DNA of 40,946 bases from an uncultured Oscillospiraceae bacterium. Lineage in GTDB: Bacteria > Bacillota > Clostridia > Oscillospirales > Oscillospiraceae. Below, in pieces: positions 9,929 to 16,976 of the stretch (positions are counted from its first letter, which is position 1; every line of letters starts with the position of its first letter). The notes under the pieces are model-generated. The model saw only the letters and a list, made by a program, of their open reading frames with translations. It was not told the DNA's origin and searched no databases. The stretch is from positions 1 through 40,946 of the forward strand of contig CAKUDE010000018.1 of assembly GCA_934645175.1 (NCBI GenBank), given 5' to 3'. The position numbers and the translations under genes are program-made.

Positions 9929-10272
9929 ACACGATTCCGGCTGCACGGGTGGCCCCGCGGATTGCAAACGGCTGCATTTGCTGGTACGAGGGAGATACGT
10001 TTGAGCTGGTCCTGAAGCTGGAGCTTCGGGACCAGGACGGGGAAGCGGTCACGATTGCAGGATCTGACACCGTGAAGGTGACGTTCTACGACGAGCAGAG
10101 GCAGGCCGTGCACGAGTTCAGCTTTACGGGGATCACGGGGAATCAGGTGACGCTGAGCTTCACGGACACGGTCACGGCGAAGTTTGCGAAGGGTGAATAC
10201 ACATACGACATGCATTATAATGGAGACCGGAAGGCAACCTTTATCCGAGACAACATTGCACGAGTCGAATGA
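9925..10272 (+). CDS. Small beta-sandwich protein, fibre/baseplate associated (BppU-N-like)
   Basis: The start ATG 9925 overlaps the stop of the giant gene (ATGA) with GGAGGACAAG upstream. The 115-residue product has alternating beta strands: WYEGDTFELVLKLELRDQDG, then VTIAGSDTVKVTFYDEQ and GNQVTLSFTDTVTAKF. The pattern GDTFEL..L...DG.PV.I...D.V.V.F resembles the immunoglobulin-like N-terminal domain of lactococcal BppU-type proteins, which anchor receptor-binding fibres. The next gene is a collagen-like fibre, so a role in fibre attachment or assembly is the reasonable inference. It lacks a signal peptide and cysteine pairs other than the single Cys of GCICWYE. Confidence 0.6.
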   Translation: MNTIPAARVAPRIANGCICWYEGDTFELVLKLELRDQDGEAVTIAGSDTVKVTFYDEQRQAVHEFSFTGITGNQVTLSFTDTVTAKFAKGEYTYDMHYNGDRKATFIRDNIARVE

Positions 10273-10282
10273 GGAGGCAGGA

Positions 10283-11731
10283 ATGCAGGTAAGGACCACC
10301 ATGAGAATCGAAATCCCGAAGAGCCTGCAGGTGACGGCGCAGGGGATTATCTCACGAGGAATCAAAGCAGTTGAGGTATCAAAGGAGGGGCGGCTGATCT
10401 TCACACTGACAGACGGATCGGCCATTGACCTTGGGAACGTGGTCGGACCGGCGGGCGCAAGCGCGGTCAGCATGGAGAAGACTGCACAGACGCAGACCAG
10501 CGCAACCTATACAATCACCATGTCCGACGGGAAGACCTTTGACTTTGAGGTAGAGGTTGCAAAGGGCGACAAAGGAGAAAAAGGCGATAAGGGAGACAAG
10601 GGAGATAAGGGAGACACAGGCGCGACTGGCCCGCAGGGGCCGCAAGGCCTGAAGGGCGATACCGGACCGCAGGGAGAGACTGGACCGCAAGGCCCCAAGG
10701 GCGATACCGGAGCGGGCTTCTCCGTGAAGGGCTATTACGCGACGGTGTCTGCGCTGGAGGCTGGTGTGCAGAGCCCGGAGGCCGGAGACGCCTATGGCGT
10801 TGGGAGCACTGAGCCATACGACATTTATATCTTCGACGGCGTGTCCGGCAGCTGGGTCAATAACGGCCCCCTGCAGGGCGCGAAGGGCGACAAGGGCGAT
10901 AAGGGAGACAAGGGAGACACGGGTGCGACCGGCCCGCAGGGTCCGCAAGGGCCGCAGGGAGAGACCGGAGAGCGGGGGCCAGCCGGAAACGACATTACGC
11001 TTGGAATGACGGGGATGGTTGTCGGAGACCTGATCCGCGTGAAGGCGGTCGACGAGGCCGGACGGCCCACGGTATGGGAGCCCATCAACACGGAGGAGGC
11101 GGAGCTTGCGGTTGTGCCGGTGCCGGAGGGCAAGACGGAAGCGCAGACACAGCCGGTAGGCATGGATACAGCCGGCAAGCTCTGGACGCTGCCAGCAGGG
11201 ACGGGGCCACAAGGCCCGCAGGGCGAGACTGGGCCGCAGGGTCCGCAGGGGCCGCAAGGCCAGAAGGGCGAGACCGGCCCGCAGGGAACTGCCGGAGCCG
11301 ACGGGCACACGCCGGTCAAGGGTACGGATTACTTTACGGCGGCGGATAAGGCGGAGCTGGCCAGCGCCGCGGCGGCCCTGGTTCCAGTTCCGGACAGCGA
11401 AGTTTATCAGACGTCGTATGTCGGGACGGGCGCATACGGCTCGGACAACCCGAACACACTGAGCTTTGATTTTGTGCCGAAGCTTGTGATGATTACCATT
11501 CTGAGCGGATCGAACGCACAGGTTCCGACGTTTTTTACACAGGGCTACGCGTGGGCTTATTTTATGAATGTTCCGGGCACCAGCACCGGTACCACCAGCG
11601 TAACCGCCAGCGCGATCGTTGTAACGTGGAGCGAGGACGGGAAAACGCTGAGCTGGTATGGAAAGGGCACCACTGCAACCGGTCAGCTGAACGCAAAGGA
11701 CTATACCTACCGGGTAACCGCATGGAGGTGA
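10283..11731 (+). CDS. Collagen-like tail fibre protein
   Basis: ATG 10283 is chosen for the GAGGAGG seven bases upstream; an open frame to 10184 has no such support. The 482-residue protein has a beta-rich head (~1-90), then three blocks of Gly-X-Y triplets (about residues 94-145, 196-230 and 313-345; GDKGDKGDTGATGPQGPQG is typical) separated by short globular inserts, and a C-terminal globular domain (~370-482) rich in Thr/Ser/Tyr ending RVTAWR. Gly-X-Y repeats form triple helices in phage fibres, so this is likely a trimeric fibre with the C-terminal domain as the receptor-binding or trimerising tip. It lies directly behind the Ig-like protein and ahead of repeat-containing fibre proteins. 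The Gly-X-Y tracts are repetitive at DNA level and could recombine to change length. Confidence 0.9.
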   Translation: MQVRTTMRIEIPKSLQVTAQGIISRGIKAVEVSKEGRLIFTLTDGSAIDLGNVVGPAGASAVSMEKTAQTQTSATYTITMSDGKTFDFEVEVAKGDKGEKGDKGDKGDKGDTGATGPQGPQGLKGDTGPQGETGPQGPKGDTGAGFSVKGYYATVSALEAGVQSPEAGDAYGVGSTEPYDIYIFDGVSGSWVNNGPLQGAKGDKGDKGDKGDTGATGPQGPQGPQGETGERGPAGNDITLGMTGMVVGDLIRVKAVDEAGRPTVWEPINTEEAELAVVPVPEGKTEAQTQPVGMDTAGKLWTLPAGTGPQGPQGETGPQGPQGPQGQKGETGPQGTAGADGHTPVKGTDYFTAADKAELASAAAALVPVPDSEVYQTSYVGTGAYGSDNPNTLSFDFVPKLVMITILSGSNAQVPTFFTQGYAWAYFMNVPGTSTGTTSVTASAIVVTWSEDGKTLSWYGKGTTATGQLNAKDYTYRVTAWR

Positions 11732-11735
11732 CGAA

Positions 11736-11972
11736 ATGAAGAAGGTACTGACAAGCGGCGGGAAGGCCGTGCTGGTCGGCGGAAAGGCAGCCGTTACGGA
11801 CGGATCGCCGCCTTACACAGGCGAATACACCGTCGTGCCGAAGGCGGACGAGCCTACGGTGCTGGAGACAAAGGGCAAGCGCATGACGGACGACGTCACC
11901 GTCACAAAAATCCCGTATTACGAGACGGCAAACCCCCTCGGGGACACAGTTTATATTGCAGCGGAGGTGTAA
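11736..11972 (+). CDS. Small tail-fibre module protein (78 aa)
   Basis: ATG 11736 follows the fibre stop by 4 bases with GGAGGTGACGAA upstream. The product starts MKKVLTSGGKAVLVGGKAAV and contains YTGEYTVVPKADEPTVLETKGKRM followed by DDVTVTKIPYYE. The segment TG.Y.V.P....VLET..K.M.DDVTV..I.YYE is common in adaptor or spacer modules of gut phage fibre proteins. The beginning and end are both beta-rich. With the two genes that follow it probably forms one structural assembly on the virion. Confidence 0.65.
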   Translation: MKKVLTSGGKAVLVGGKAAVTDGSPPYTGEYTVVPKADEPTVLETKGKRMTDDVTVTKIPYYETANPLGDTVYIAAEV

Positions 11973-11975
11973 CGC

Positions 11976-12563
11976 ATGGGTAAGAATAAAATCATCTACG
12001 GCGGGCAGGTGCTGATCGACCTGACTGCGGACACGGTTGAGCCGGGCAAGGTGCTCCTGGGCTACAAGTATCACGGCGCGGATGGCGAGGTCCACGAGGG
12101 CAGCTGTACCTTTGACCTGGATACGTCCGGCGCGACGGTAAAGGCCTCGGAAATCCTGATCGGCAAGACGGCAGGCGCACGCGGCTCTTTGATCACGGGC
12201 GAAATGCCGAACAACGGCGCGGTTGCCGCGAAAATCTCCACGGTAAAGGGCGAATATATTGTGCCGCTCGGATACCACGACGGCAGCGGCAAGTGCGTCA
12301 TCGACCCGACAGAGGCCGCAAAGCTTATCGCCGGGAACATCAAGGCGGGCATTACCATTCTGGGCGTGACGGGCACCTACAGCGGCGAGGCCGTCACGGC
12401 GCAGAGCAAAACCGTGGACCCGCTGACCACGGCGCAGACGGTCCTGCCGGACGCGGACTATGACTATCTGTCCCAGGTGACCGTCAACGCGATCTATTAC
12501 AACGAGGCAGATAATGCCGCTGGCGGAAAGACCGTCACCATCGGCAAGACGGCAGGAGCGTGA
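11976..12563 (+). CDS. Tail-fibre repeat protein (195 aa)
   Basis: GCGGAGGTG lies upstream of ATG 11976. The 195-residue product begins with an IYGGQVLIDLTADTVEPGK module, repeated closely at the start of the next gene, and continues with LITGEMPNNGAV, IVPLGYHDGSGKCVIDPTEAAKLIAGNIKAGITILGVTGTY and a C-terminal YLSQVTVNAIYYNE. The GYHDGSG...NIK.G..ILGVTG motif is frequent in fibre proteins of Clostridial phages and prophages. Protein length and repeats suggest a beta-structured spacer between the virion and the adhesin encoded next. The gene ends in a TGATG overlap with the adhesin gene, which favours coupled, stoichiometric expression. Confidence 0.7.
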   Translation: MGKNKIIYGGQVLIDLTADTVEPGKVLLGYKYHGADGEVHEGSCTFDLDTSGATVKASEILIGKTAGARGSLITGEMPNNGAVAAKISTVKGEYIVPLGYHDGSGKCVIDPTEAAKLIAGNIKAGITILGVTGTYSGEAVTAQSKTVDPLTTAQTVLPDADYDYLSQVTVNAIYYNEADNAAGGKTVTIGKTAGA

Positions 12564-13813
12564 TGCAGATGGCAGGAGAAGTGCTGCCGAGCAGCGGCAA
12601 GCCTAATAAGATTGTCTACGGCGGCGAGACGCTGATCGACCTGACTGCGGATACCGTTACGCCGGGAACCCTGAAAAAGGGCGTCACGGCCCACGCAGCG
12701 GACGGCAGCCGCATCATTGGGACAATGGCCCAGCCGGAGCTCGTGCAGGAGTCAGATATCAACTTTTATGACTACGACGGCACGCTTTTGCATGCGTGGA
12801 GCCTGGCGGAGCTGCAGGGCAAGACGGAGCTGCCGGAGCTGCCCACGCAGCCGGGGCTCGTCTGTCAGGGCTGGAACTGGACGCTGGCGGAGCTCAAGGC
12901 GCAGAACTCAGAGATGGACGTCGGCGCGATGTACATCACGGATGATGGCGATACGCGCATTTACGTCCGGCTGACGGCGCTGCATAAAACGCTGGCCCTG
13001 AATCTCGCCATGAACGGGACAGCAACCGTGGACTGGGGGGACGGGAGCGAGCCGGATACGCTGACGGGCACGGGCGGTGCAGCCGTAAAAACGCCGCTGC
13101 ATGAGTATGCCGCAGCCGGGGACTACATGATCAGCATCACGGTCACGGGGTCGGCGTGGATACCGGGCACATCAAGCGGGTTATCATCCACGCTGCTGTA
13201 CGAGACGGCGGACACGATCGGTGCTGCGCCGAAACTCGTCAAAAAAATTGAGATCGGCGCAAACGTGTTGTTTTGGGATTATGCGCTTGGGCAAATGTCG
13301 CTGATGGATAAAATTTCAATCCCAAGCCATATCCGGACGACCGTATACACATTCAATCGGTGTGAGTCGCTGCGCTTTGTCACCATCCCACACGGAGAGG
13401 CAACAATTGCGATTGCGGCAATGGCGTTTATGGAGGCAATGACGGGTGTGTCGTTTCCCGGCACGCTGACTGCGATTGACGGCTCTGCAATTTTGGAAAC
13501 CGGGGTTTTTAAGCGCCTCCTGCTGCCAAAGGCGATATCTTCGCTGCCCGGAAATGGGTTGAGCTCTCTATATTATGTGCAGAAGTTCAAGGCCTTCGGC
13601 CCGCTGACCAGTATCGCAGATCAAGCATTTCGGCTCTGGAAAAACTGTGTCAGCTATGATTTTACGGCCTGCACGGCGGTTCCGACGCTCGGCACAAACG
13701 TTTTCGAGGGAATAAATTCAGCATGCGAAATCCGCGTTCCGGCGGCTCTGCTGGCCGAGTGGAAGGCGGCCACAAACTGGGCGACGTACGCAGATCACAT
13801 TGTGGGGGTGTAG
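12563..13813 (+). CDS. Fibre adhesin with PKD-like and leucine-rich (BspA-type) domains
   Basis: Possible starts are GTG 12560, ATG 12563 and ATG 12569. AGGAG at 12554-12558 leaves 4 bases to 12563 and 10 to 12569, so either ATG is plausible; 12563 gives 416 residues. Residues ~10-55 repeat the LIDLTADTV module of the gene before. Residues ~135-205 look like a PKD/Ig fold (ATVDWGDGSEPDT, HEYAAAGDYMISITVTG). The remainder has irregular leucine-rich repeats of the surface-protein type (IPSHIRTTVYTFNRCESL, VSFPGTLTAIDGSAI, AFRLWKNCVSYDF). Such domains bind glycans or host surface proteins, so this is the best receptor-binding candidate besides the collagen fibre. Base use in the LRR part (13240-13700) is visibly less GC-rich than the module before it, suggesting a swapped-in tip. 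Confidence 0.8.
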   Translation: MQMAGEVLPSSGKPNKIVYGGETLIDLTADTVTPGTLKKGVTAHAADGSRIIGTMAQPELVQESDINFYDYDGTLLHAWSLAELQGKTELPELPTQPGLVCQGWNWTLAELKAQNSEMDVGAMYITDDGDTRIYVRLTALHKTLALNLAMNGTATVDWGDGSEPDTLTGTGGAAVKTPLHEYAAAGDYMISITVTGSAWIPGTSSGLSSTLLYETADTIGAAPKLVKKIEIGANVLFWDYALGQMSLMDKISIPSHIRTTVYTFNRCESLRFVTIPHGEATIAIAAMAFMEAMTGVSFPGTLTAIDGSAILETGVFKRLLLPKAISSLPGNGLSSLYYVQKFKAFGPLTSIADQAFRLWKNCVSYDFTACTAVPTLGTNVFEGINSACEIRVPAALLAEWKAATNWATYADHIVGV

Positions 13814-13815
13814 GG

Positions 13816-14088
13816 ATGATTGTAAGAGAGCAATACAAAACGAGGTCGGACGGCGTGGTGCTGTGGCGGACGTACTCTGACGCAGGATACCTCATCCGGC
13901 AGGTAGAGACGGGCCGGGAATACTCAGAGGCCGTGGACGTCGCCAACGCGCCGTACACCTATGCGGAGACGGAGACCAAAATCCCGGAGCCGGATATTGA
14001 GACGGCGACGCCGGAGAAACTGCGGGCAAGGCTTGCTGACGCAGAGACGGCGGCAAAAATCCTGCTGGGAGAGGAGGCCGACACATGA
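13816..14088 (+). CDS. Small fibre-locus protein (90 aa)
   Basis: ATG 13816 is taken because it sits 2 bases after the adhesin stop; the purine-rich GGGGGTGTAGGG before it is a weak ribosome site. The 90-residue product has a beta-rich first half (VLWRTYSDAGYLIRQVETG) and a helical acidic second half (TPEKLRARLADAETAAKILLGEE). The C-terminal helix resembles the tail of small proteins encoded between fibre and lysis genes of Firmicute phages. It overlaps the next start (ATGAG at 14085) and has no membrane segment. Function is unknown; a chaperone or fibre accessory role is a guess from position. Confidence 0.65.
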   Translation: MIVREQYKTRSDGVVLWRTYSDAGYLIRQVETGREYSEAVDVANAPYTYAETETKIPEPDIETATPEKLRARLADAETAAKILLGEEADT

Positions 14089-14492
14089 GCAGCTACACAG
14101 AGCGGGCGCGCAAGCTGCGCCCCTACATCGAGCAGGCGGCGGCAGAGCTGGACGACAAAACCATCAGCGAGGCTCCGGGCCTGCTTGGCCAGCTGACGGG
14201 GAGCGGGAGCCTCATCAAGGCCGGGACGCGCATCAACTGGCACGGCAAGATCAAGCGCGCCGCCTCCGACCTCTGGGACACGGCGCAGAACACGCCGGAC
14301 GAGGCCCCGGCGCTCTGGGAGGATATTCAGTACCGGCTTGGCGTCCGGATTATCCCGGAGGTTATCACGGCGGGCCTTGCCTTTGCTAAGGGCGAGCGGG
14401 GCTGGTGGGGCGTGGCGCTTTACGAGTCCCTGCTGGACGCCAACGTCTGGACGCCGGAGGCCTATCCCGCGGGGTGGAAGAAAATCACATAA
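14085..14492 (+). CDS. Phage tail accessory protein with CBM5/12-like C-terminus
   Basis: The ATG overlaps the upstream stop (ATGA), with GGGAGAGGAGG upstream. The 135-residue product begins with a helical segment (YTERARKLRPYIEQAAAELDD) typical of a conserved family encoded near fibre and lysis genes. The C-terminal half (AFAKGERGWWGVALYESLL, then NVWTPEAYPAGWKKI) matches the short aromatic pattern of chitin/cellulose-binding modules of the CBM5/12 type, in which the conserved Trp/Tyr residues pack a small beta fold. In phage this module is usually tail-associated and may touch the cell wall. What it binds here cannot be told from sequence. Confidence 0.75.
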   Translation: MSSYTERARKLRPYIEQAAAELDDKTISEAPGLLGQLTGSGSLIKAGTRINWHGKIKRAASDLWDTAQNTPDEAPALWEDIQYRLGVRIIPEVITAGLAFAKGERGWWGVALYESLLDANVWTPEAYPAGWKKIT

Positions 14493-14504
14493 AAGGAGAG
14501 GAAG

Positions 14505-14843
14505 ATGGATACTGGAATTATTACCATCATCTGCGCGGTGATCGGCTCGTCGGCGCTGACGGAGGCAGTGCGCGCCATTGTTGCGGCGGTGCAGCGCAAG
14601 AGGGGCAAGGCCACGACGCAGGATGATCACCTCAAGGAGATCGACGCGAAGCTTACAAAGATGAAGGAGCACCAGGACGAGCAGTATCTGGCAATTCTGC
14701 GGCTGACGATCATGTCGGAGGAGATGCCGATGGCGGAGCGGCTGGTCGCCGGGCAGAAGTACATTAAGTTGGGCGGGAACGGCGACGTCAAAAAGTTTGT
14801 GCACCAGCTAGAGACGCAGTGCGGGAGGAGGGATACCATGTGA
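14505..14843 (+). CDS. Small membrane protein with cytoplasmic coiled coil, lysis region
   Basis: AAAGGAGAGGAAG precedes ATG 14505. The 112-residue protein has one N-terminal hydrophobic helix (about residues 4-27, IITIICAVIGSSALTEAVRAIV), then a charged coiled-coil region (DDHLKEIDAKLTKMKEHQDE) and a short C-terminal domain (ERLVAGQKYIKLGGNGDVKKFVHQLE). Proteins of this shape occur directly before holin genes in Firmicute phages and are candidates for holin partners or spanin-like factors. Its end overlaps the GTG start of the next gene by 4 bases, so the two are probably translated together. Confidence 0.65.
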   Translation: MDTGIITIICAVIGSSALTEAVRAIVAAVQRKRGKATTQDDHLKEIDAKLTKMKEHQDEQYLAILRLTIMSEEMPMAERLVAGQKYIKLGGNGDVKKFVHQLETQCGRRDTM

Positions 14844-15079
14844 TCAAGCAAAAGAGGCGGTGGGCAAAGGGAGAGATGGCCCGGACGATTGTCCTGTACT
14901 GCATCCGGGCGCTGACGCTGACGCTCATCTGGGCGGCGGTGCTCAAAACAGCGGGCGTGATCCTGGACAGGGCGGTGGAGCTCTCGGACGTGCTGGTCTT
15001 CGCGGCGGCTGCCTTTGGAGGGGAGCTCTTGCTTTTGGCATTCAAACGGATTTTTGCAAAAAAAGAGGAGGGTACATAA
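14840..15079 (+). CDS. Two-helix membrane protein, holin-like
   Basis: GTG 14840 is preferred over an upstream GTG because GGGAGGAGGG lies about 9 bases before it and it overlaps the preceding stop. The 79-residue product has a basic N-terminus (IKQKRRWAKGE), a hydrophobic helix (IVLYCIRALTLTLIWAAVL), a second helix (VLVFAAAAFGGELLLLAFKRIF) and a charged tail KKEEGT. Size and topology fit a small class II holin or holin regulator. It lies between another membrane protein and the clear holin-size gene, giving three membrane proteins before the amidase. Which of them forms the lethal pore is undecidable here. Confidence 0.6.
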   Translation: MIKQKRRWAKGEMARTIVLYCIRALTLTLIWAAVLKTAGVILDRAVELSDVLVFAAAAFGGELLLLAFKRIFAKKEEGT

Positions 15080-15080
15080 C

Positions 15081-15302
15081 ATGGACAACATCAAAAAGCG
15101 GCTGGGGAACCTGCTGAGCGTCAAGAGTCTGGTCACGCTGACGCTGACGGGCGTGTTTGCGTACATGTCCGTCGCGGGCAAGATCAGCCAGGACTTTATG
15201 ACGGTCTACGCCGTCGTGATTGCCTTCTACTTTGGCACGCAGAGCCAGAAGGTGCAGGAGGCCATTGACAACAAGGAGGCGGGAAGCGATGCCGGTCATT
15301 AA
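15081..15302 (+). CDS. Phage holin
   Basis: GAGGAGGGTACATAAC precedes ATG 15081. The 73-residue product begins with a short basic amphipathic segment (MDNIKKRLGNLLSVKS), then a hydrophobic helix (LVTLTLTGVFAYMSVAG), a tight loop (KISQD) and a second helix (FMTVYAVVIAFYFGTQSQK), ending with a charged cytoplasmic tail. This is a typical two-helix holin of Firmicute phages and it directly precedes, and overlaps by 14 bases, the amidase gene. Holins permeabilise the membrane at a set time so that the endolysin reaches the wall. Confidence 0.85.
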   Translation: MDNIKKRLGNLLSVKSLVTLTLTGVFAYMSVAGKISQDFMTVYAVVIAFYFGTQSQKVQEAIDNKEAGSDAGH

Positions 15303-15990
15303 GGACGCGCTGACGCCGGTCAACCACCGTTCGGGCGGCTGCGTGCCGAAGTATATCGTCGTGCACTACTTCGGCGCGCTCGGCACGGCGGCAGGCGTCG
15401 CAGAGTGGTTTAAAAACCCGCAGGCGCAGGCCAGCGCCCACTACGTCGTGGACGAGGGCGAGACGATTTACCGCTGCGTGAAGGAGACGGACACGGCCTG
15501 GCACTGCGGCGACGGGCAGAAGCATCCGGTCTGCCGGAACTGGAATTCCATCGGCATTGAAATCCGCCCGAGGAAGCTGAACCCCAAGCGGATTGCAGCC
15601 TGCGATGCGGACTGGTTCTTCGACAAGCGGGCACTGGACAACGCCGAATGGCTCATCCGGCGGCTCATGAAGCAGTACAAAATCCCGGCGAGCAACATCC
15701 TCCGGCATTACGACGTGTCAGGCAAGCTGTGCCCGAGGCCGTTTGTCGGGGACGACACAAACAGCTACTACCACACGACCGGCAACTGGCAGTGGGAAAA
15801 ATTCTTGGAAAGGTTTGATGACGAAGTGGTTGAAAAAAGCAAGATGATCGTGGACGGCAAGGAGGTGCCCGTGGAGCGCATCCTGAAGGACGGCACGAAC
15901 TATGTCAAGGTGCGCGATATCGCGAAGGCCCTGGATCTTGAGGTGAGCAACAAGGGCAGCATCGCCGTGCTGACGCACAAGGACAAGTAA
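15289..15990 (+). CDS. N-acetylmuramoyl-L-alanine amidase endolysin (Amidase_2)
   Basis: ATG 15289 lies after AAGGAGGCGGGAAGCG inside the holin tail. The 233-residue enzyme has an N-terminal Amidase_2 domain (about 1-165): the first zinc ligand in YIVVHYFG is His26, and the C-terminal ligands are His140 of LRHYDVSG and Cys148 of KLCP. The AHYVVDEGETIYR and GIEIRPR motifs also fit the family. Residues ~185-233 (MIVDGKEVPVERILKDGTNYV and VRDIAKALDLEV) resemble the copper-amine-oxidase-N-like repeat often used as a wall-binding or accessory module. The enzyme cleaves the amide bond between muramic acid and the stem peptide during lysis. There is no signal peptide, so it needs the holin. Confidence 0.93.
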   Translation: MPVIKDALTPVNHRSGGCVPKYIVVHYFGALGTAAGVAEWFKNPQAQASAHYVVDEGETIYRCVKETDTAWHCGDGQKHPVCRNWNSIGIEIRPRKLNPKRIAACDADWFFDKRALDNAEWLIRRLMKQYKIPASNILRHYDVSGKLCPRPFVGDDTNSYYHTTGNWQWEKFLERFDDEVVEKSKMIVDGKEVPVERILKDGTNYVKVRDIAKALDLEVSNKGSIAVLTHKDK

Positions 15991-15996
15991 GCCCCA

Positions 15997-16014
15997 CTGC
16001 CCGGCGGCGGGCAG
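15997..16014 (+). terminator. Hairpin between amidase and HTH gene (weak terminator or ribosome-site stem)
   Basis: CTGCCCG-GCGG-CGGGCAG forms a 7-bp GC stem directly after the amidase stop. No U tract follows; AAGGGA comes next and serves the GTG start at 16021. It could slow transcription or shape translation of the next gene. Confidence 0.35.
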
Positions 16015-16020
16015 AAGGGA

Positions 16021-16287
16021 GTGACGGAAATAACTGCGCGAATGGCCCTGCCGGCAGAGCTGCAAAGGCTCACGCGCAGCGACTGGGAGCGCGTCACAGA
16101 CGAGGGAATTTTAGATCAGATCGATCAGCAGATCGTAAGGCTTTATATCGTGCGCAGGCTCCCGCAGCTGGACGCGGCCACAGAGATTGGCGTGGACCGC
16201 AAAACCATCTCCCGCCGCCTGCCGCACATCTACAATATCGCTCGCCGCCTGACAGAGGGGAAGACAAGGCAAAAGCCCGTGGAGTAA
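16021..16287 (+). CDS. Small HTH protein, sigma-70 region-4-like late regulator candidate
   Basis: The start is GTG 16021, after AGAAGGGA. The 88-residue product has an acidic/helical first half (LTRSDWERVTDEGILDQIDQQIVRLYIVRRL) and a clear helix-turn-helix in the second (LDAATEIGVDRKTISRRLPHIYNI). The arrangement of a helix ending in IVRLYIVRRLPQ before the HTH recalls sigma-factor region 4 or small phage late-transcription activators. As the last gene before a strong terminator in the late strand it could act on late promoters, but the target is unknown. Codon use and base composition match the adjacent late genes. Confidence 0.7.
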   Translation: MTEITARMALPAELQRLTRSDWERVTDEGILDQIDQQIVRLYIVRRLPQLDAATEIGVDRKTISRRLPHIYNIARRLTEGKTRQKPVE

Positions 16288-16307
16288 GTCCACGGGCTTG
16301 TTTTTTT
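16273..16307. terminator. Strong intrinsic terminator at end of the late operon
   Basis: An 11-bp stem (AAGCCCGTGGA / TCCACGGGCTT) with loop GTAAG is followed by GTTTTTTT. The stop codon of the HTH gene lies in it. The reverse-strand gene at 16315-16659 ends just to the right, so the hairpin separates convergent units. Confidence 0.9.
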
Positions 16308-16314
16308 ATGCCTG

Positions 16315-16659
16315 TTACGCGTTCGCGGCCAGAATCTCAGCTGCCATTGCGGACACGTACGGCGGGCATGTGCGCCGACCGCCGCACCAATCCTGCACGG
16401 TGCGCAGCGGGATGTTAAAAAACTGCGAAAAGCCCGTCTGCGTCAGGCCGTATTTTTGGATCAGCTCCGGGATTGTGCAGTGTATGCCATCCCAGATCGC
16501 GCCGAGAAGAGCCAGACGCTCCGCGGGGATATCTGCGTCTTCGGCGTCCTCCCAAATCGTAGAGAGCGCCATATCAGAGATATAGGCGTCACGGTTGGCG
16601 TATACGCCGGTCTCGGCGTAGCGGTAGAGAGTGGAGCGGATAAAGGGTGTGAGTTTCAT
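16315..16659 (-). CDS. HTH DNA-binding protein, second gene of a reverse-strand two-gene cassette
   Basis: The start at 16659 has GGAGGCCCCCC upstream on the reverse strand. The 114-residue protein has a helical N-terminal region (RSTLYRYAETGVYANRDAY, ISDMALSTIWEDAEDADIP) and a C-terminal XRE-like helix-turn-helix (LIQKYGLTQTGFSQFFNIP, RTVQDWCGGRR). Proteins with an HTH of the type Q..F...F.IP.RT.Q.W are common as antitoxin-like or autoregulatory second genes in two-gene cassettes of gut Firmicutes. It lies 35 bases behind the 89-residue partner gene and shares its promoter. I infer that it binds the TACACGCA-N-TGCGTGTA operator overlapping that promoter. Toxin-antitoxin function is plausible but not shown. 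Confidence 0.75.
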   Translation of the reverse strand: MKLTPFIRSTLYRYAETGVYANRDAYISDMALSTIWEDAEDADIPAERLALLGAIWDGIHCTIPELIQKYGLTQTGFSQFFNIPLRTVQDWCGGRRTCPPYVSAMAAEILAANA

Positions 16660-16694
16660 GGGGGGCCTCCTCTAATATGCGGACAGTTATGGGC

Positions 16695-16964
16695 TCAGGA
16701 GCGGACAAGCCGCTCGTACTTGGGCGTGTACCCAGGGATTGCGATGCACGGATGCTCGTTGCCGCAGAGGACGTCGCGCAGGAGATAATCGTAGCCGTCC
16801 AGCGTGACAACGACTTCGCCGGCGCTGTTCTTTGCCGGAGAAAATTTTTCGGGGATGACGACGTCGAACGGCTCAGAGACTGCGGCGTCAGTTTTGCTTG
16901 CAGTGTAGACGCAGCGCTTTTCGGCTGCGAGCATCCCATAGTTTGCATAAATCGTAACTTTCAT
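16695..16964 (-). CDS. Small conserved protein (89 aa), first gene of the reverse-strand cassette
   Basis: The start at 16964 follows CGGGAGGTAATCACA on the reverse strand. The product begins MKVTIYANYGMLAAEKRCVY and contains FDVVIPEKF, VVVTLDGYDYLLRDVLCGNE. It looks like a small beta/alpha protein and has no membrane helix. I recognise the MK.TIYANYG....EK..VY...D pattern from a widespread but uncharacterised family in Clostridia genomes and phages, often beside an HTH gene. It is the promoter-proximal gene of a cassette transcribed against all surrounding genes, which is typical for lysogenic conversion genes (morons). Possible roles are a toxin or a superinfection factor; neither can be assigned. 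Confidence 0.7.
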   Translation of the reverse strand: MKVTIYANYGMLAAEKRCVYTASKTDAAVSEPFDVVIPEKFSPAKNSAGEVVVTLDGYDYLLRDVLCGNEHPCIAIPGYTPKYERLVRS

Positions 16965-16976
16965 TGTGATTACCTC

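Noticed and set aside
6134..9967. Very long reverse-strand open frame opposite the giant gene
   Set aside because: High-GC codon structure of the forward gene keeps the opposite frame open; it has no ribosome site and a Leu/Arg/Pro-rich composition without motifs.
10560..11300. Possible CRISPR-like or satellite array
   Set aside because: The periodicity is codon-based Gly-X-Y coding, without spacers.
16695..16964. HicB/HicA toxin-antitoxin assignment for the reverse cassette
   Set aside because: The operator type suggested it, but neither protein has HicA dsRBD or HicB motifs.
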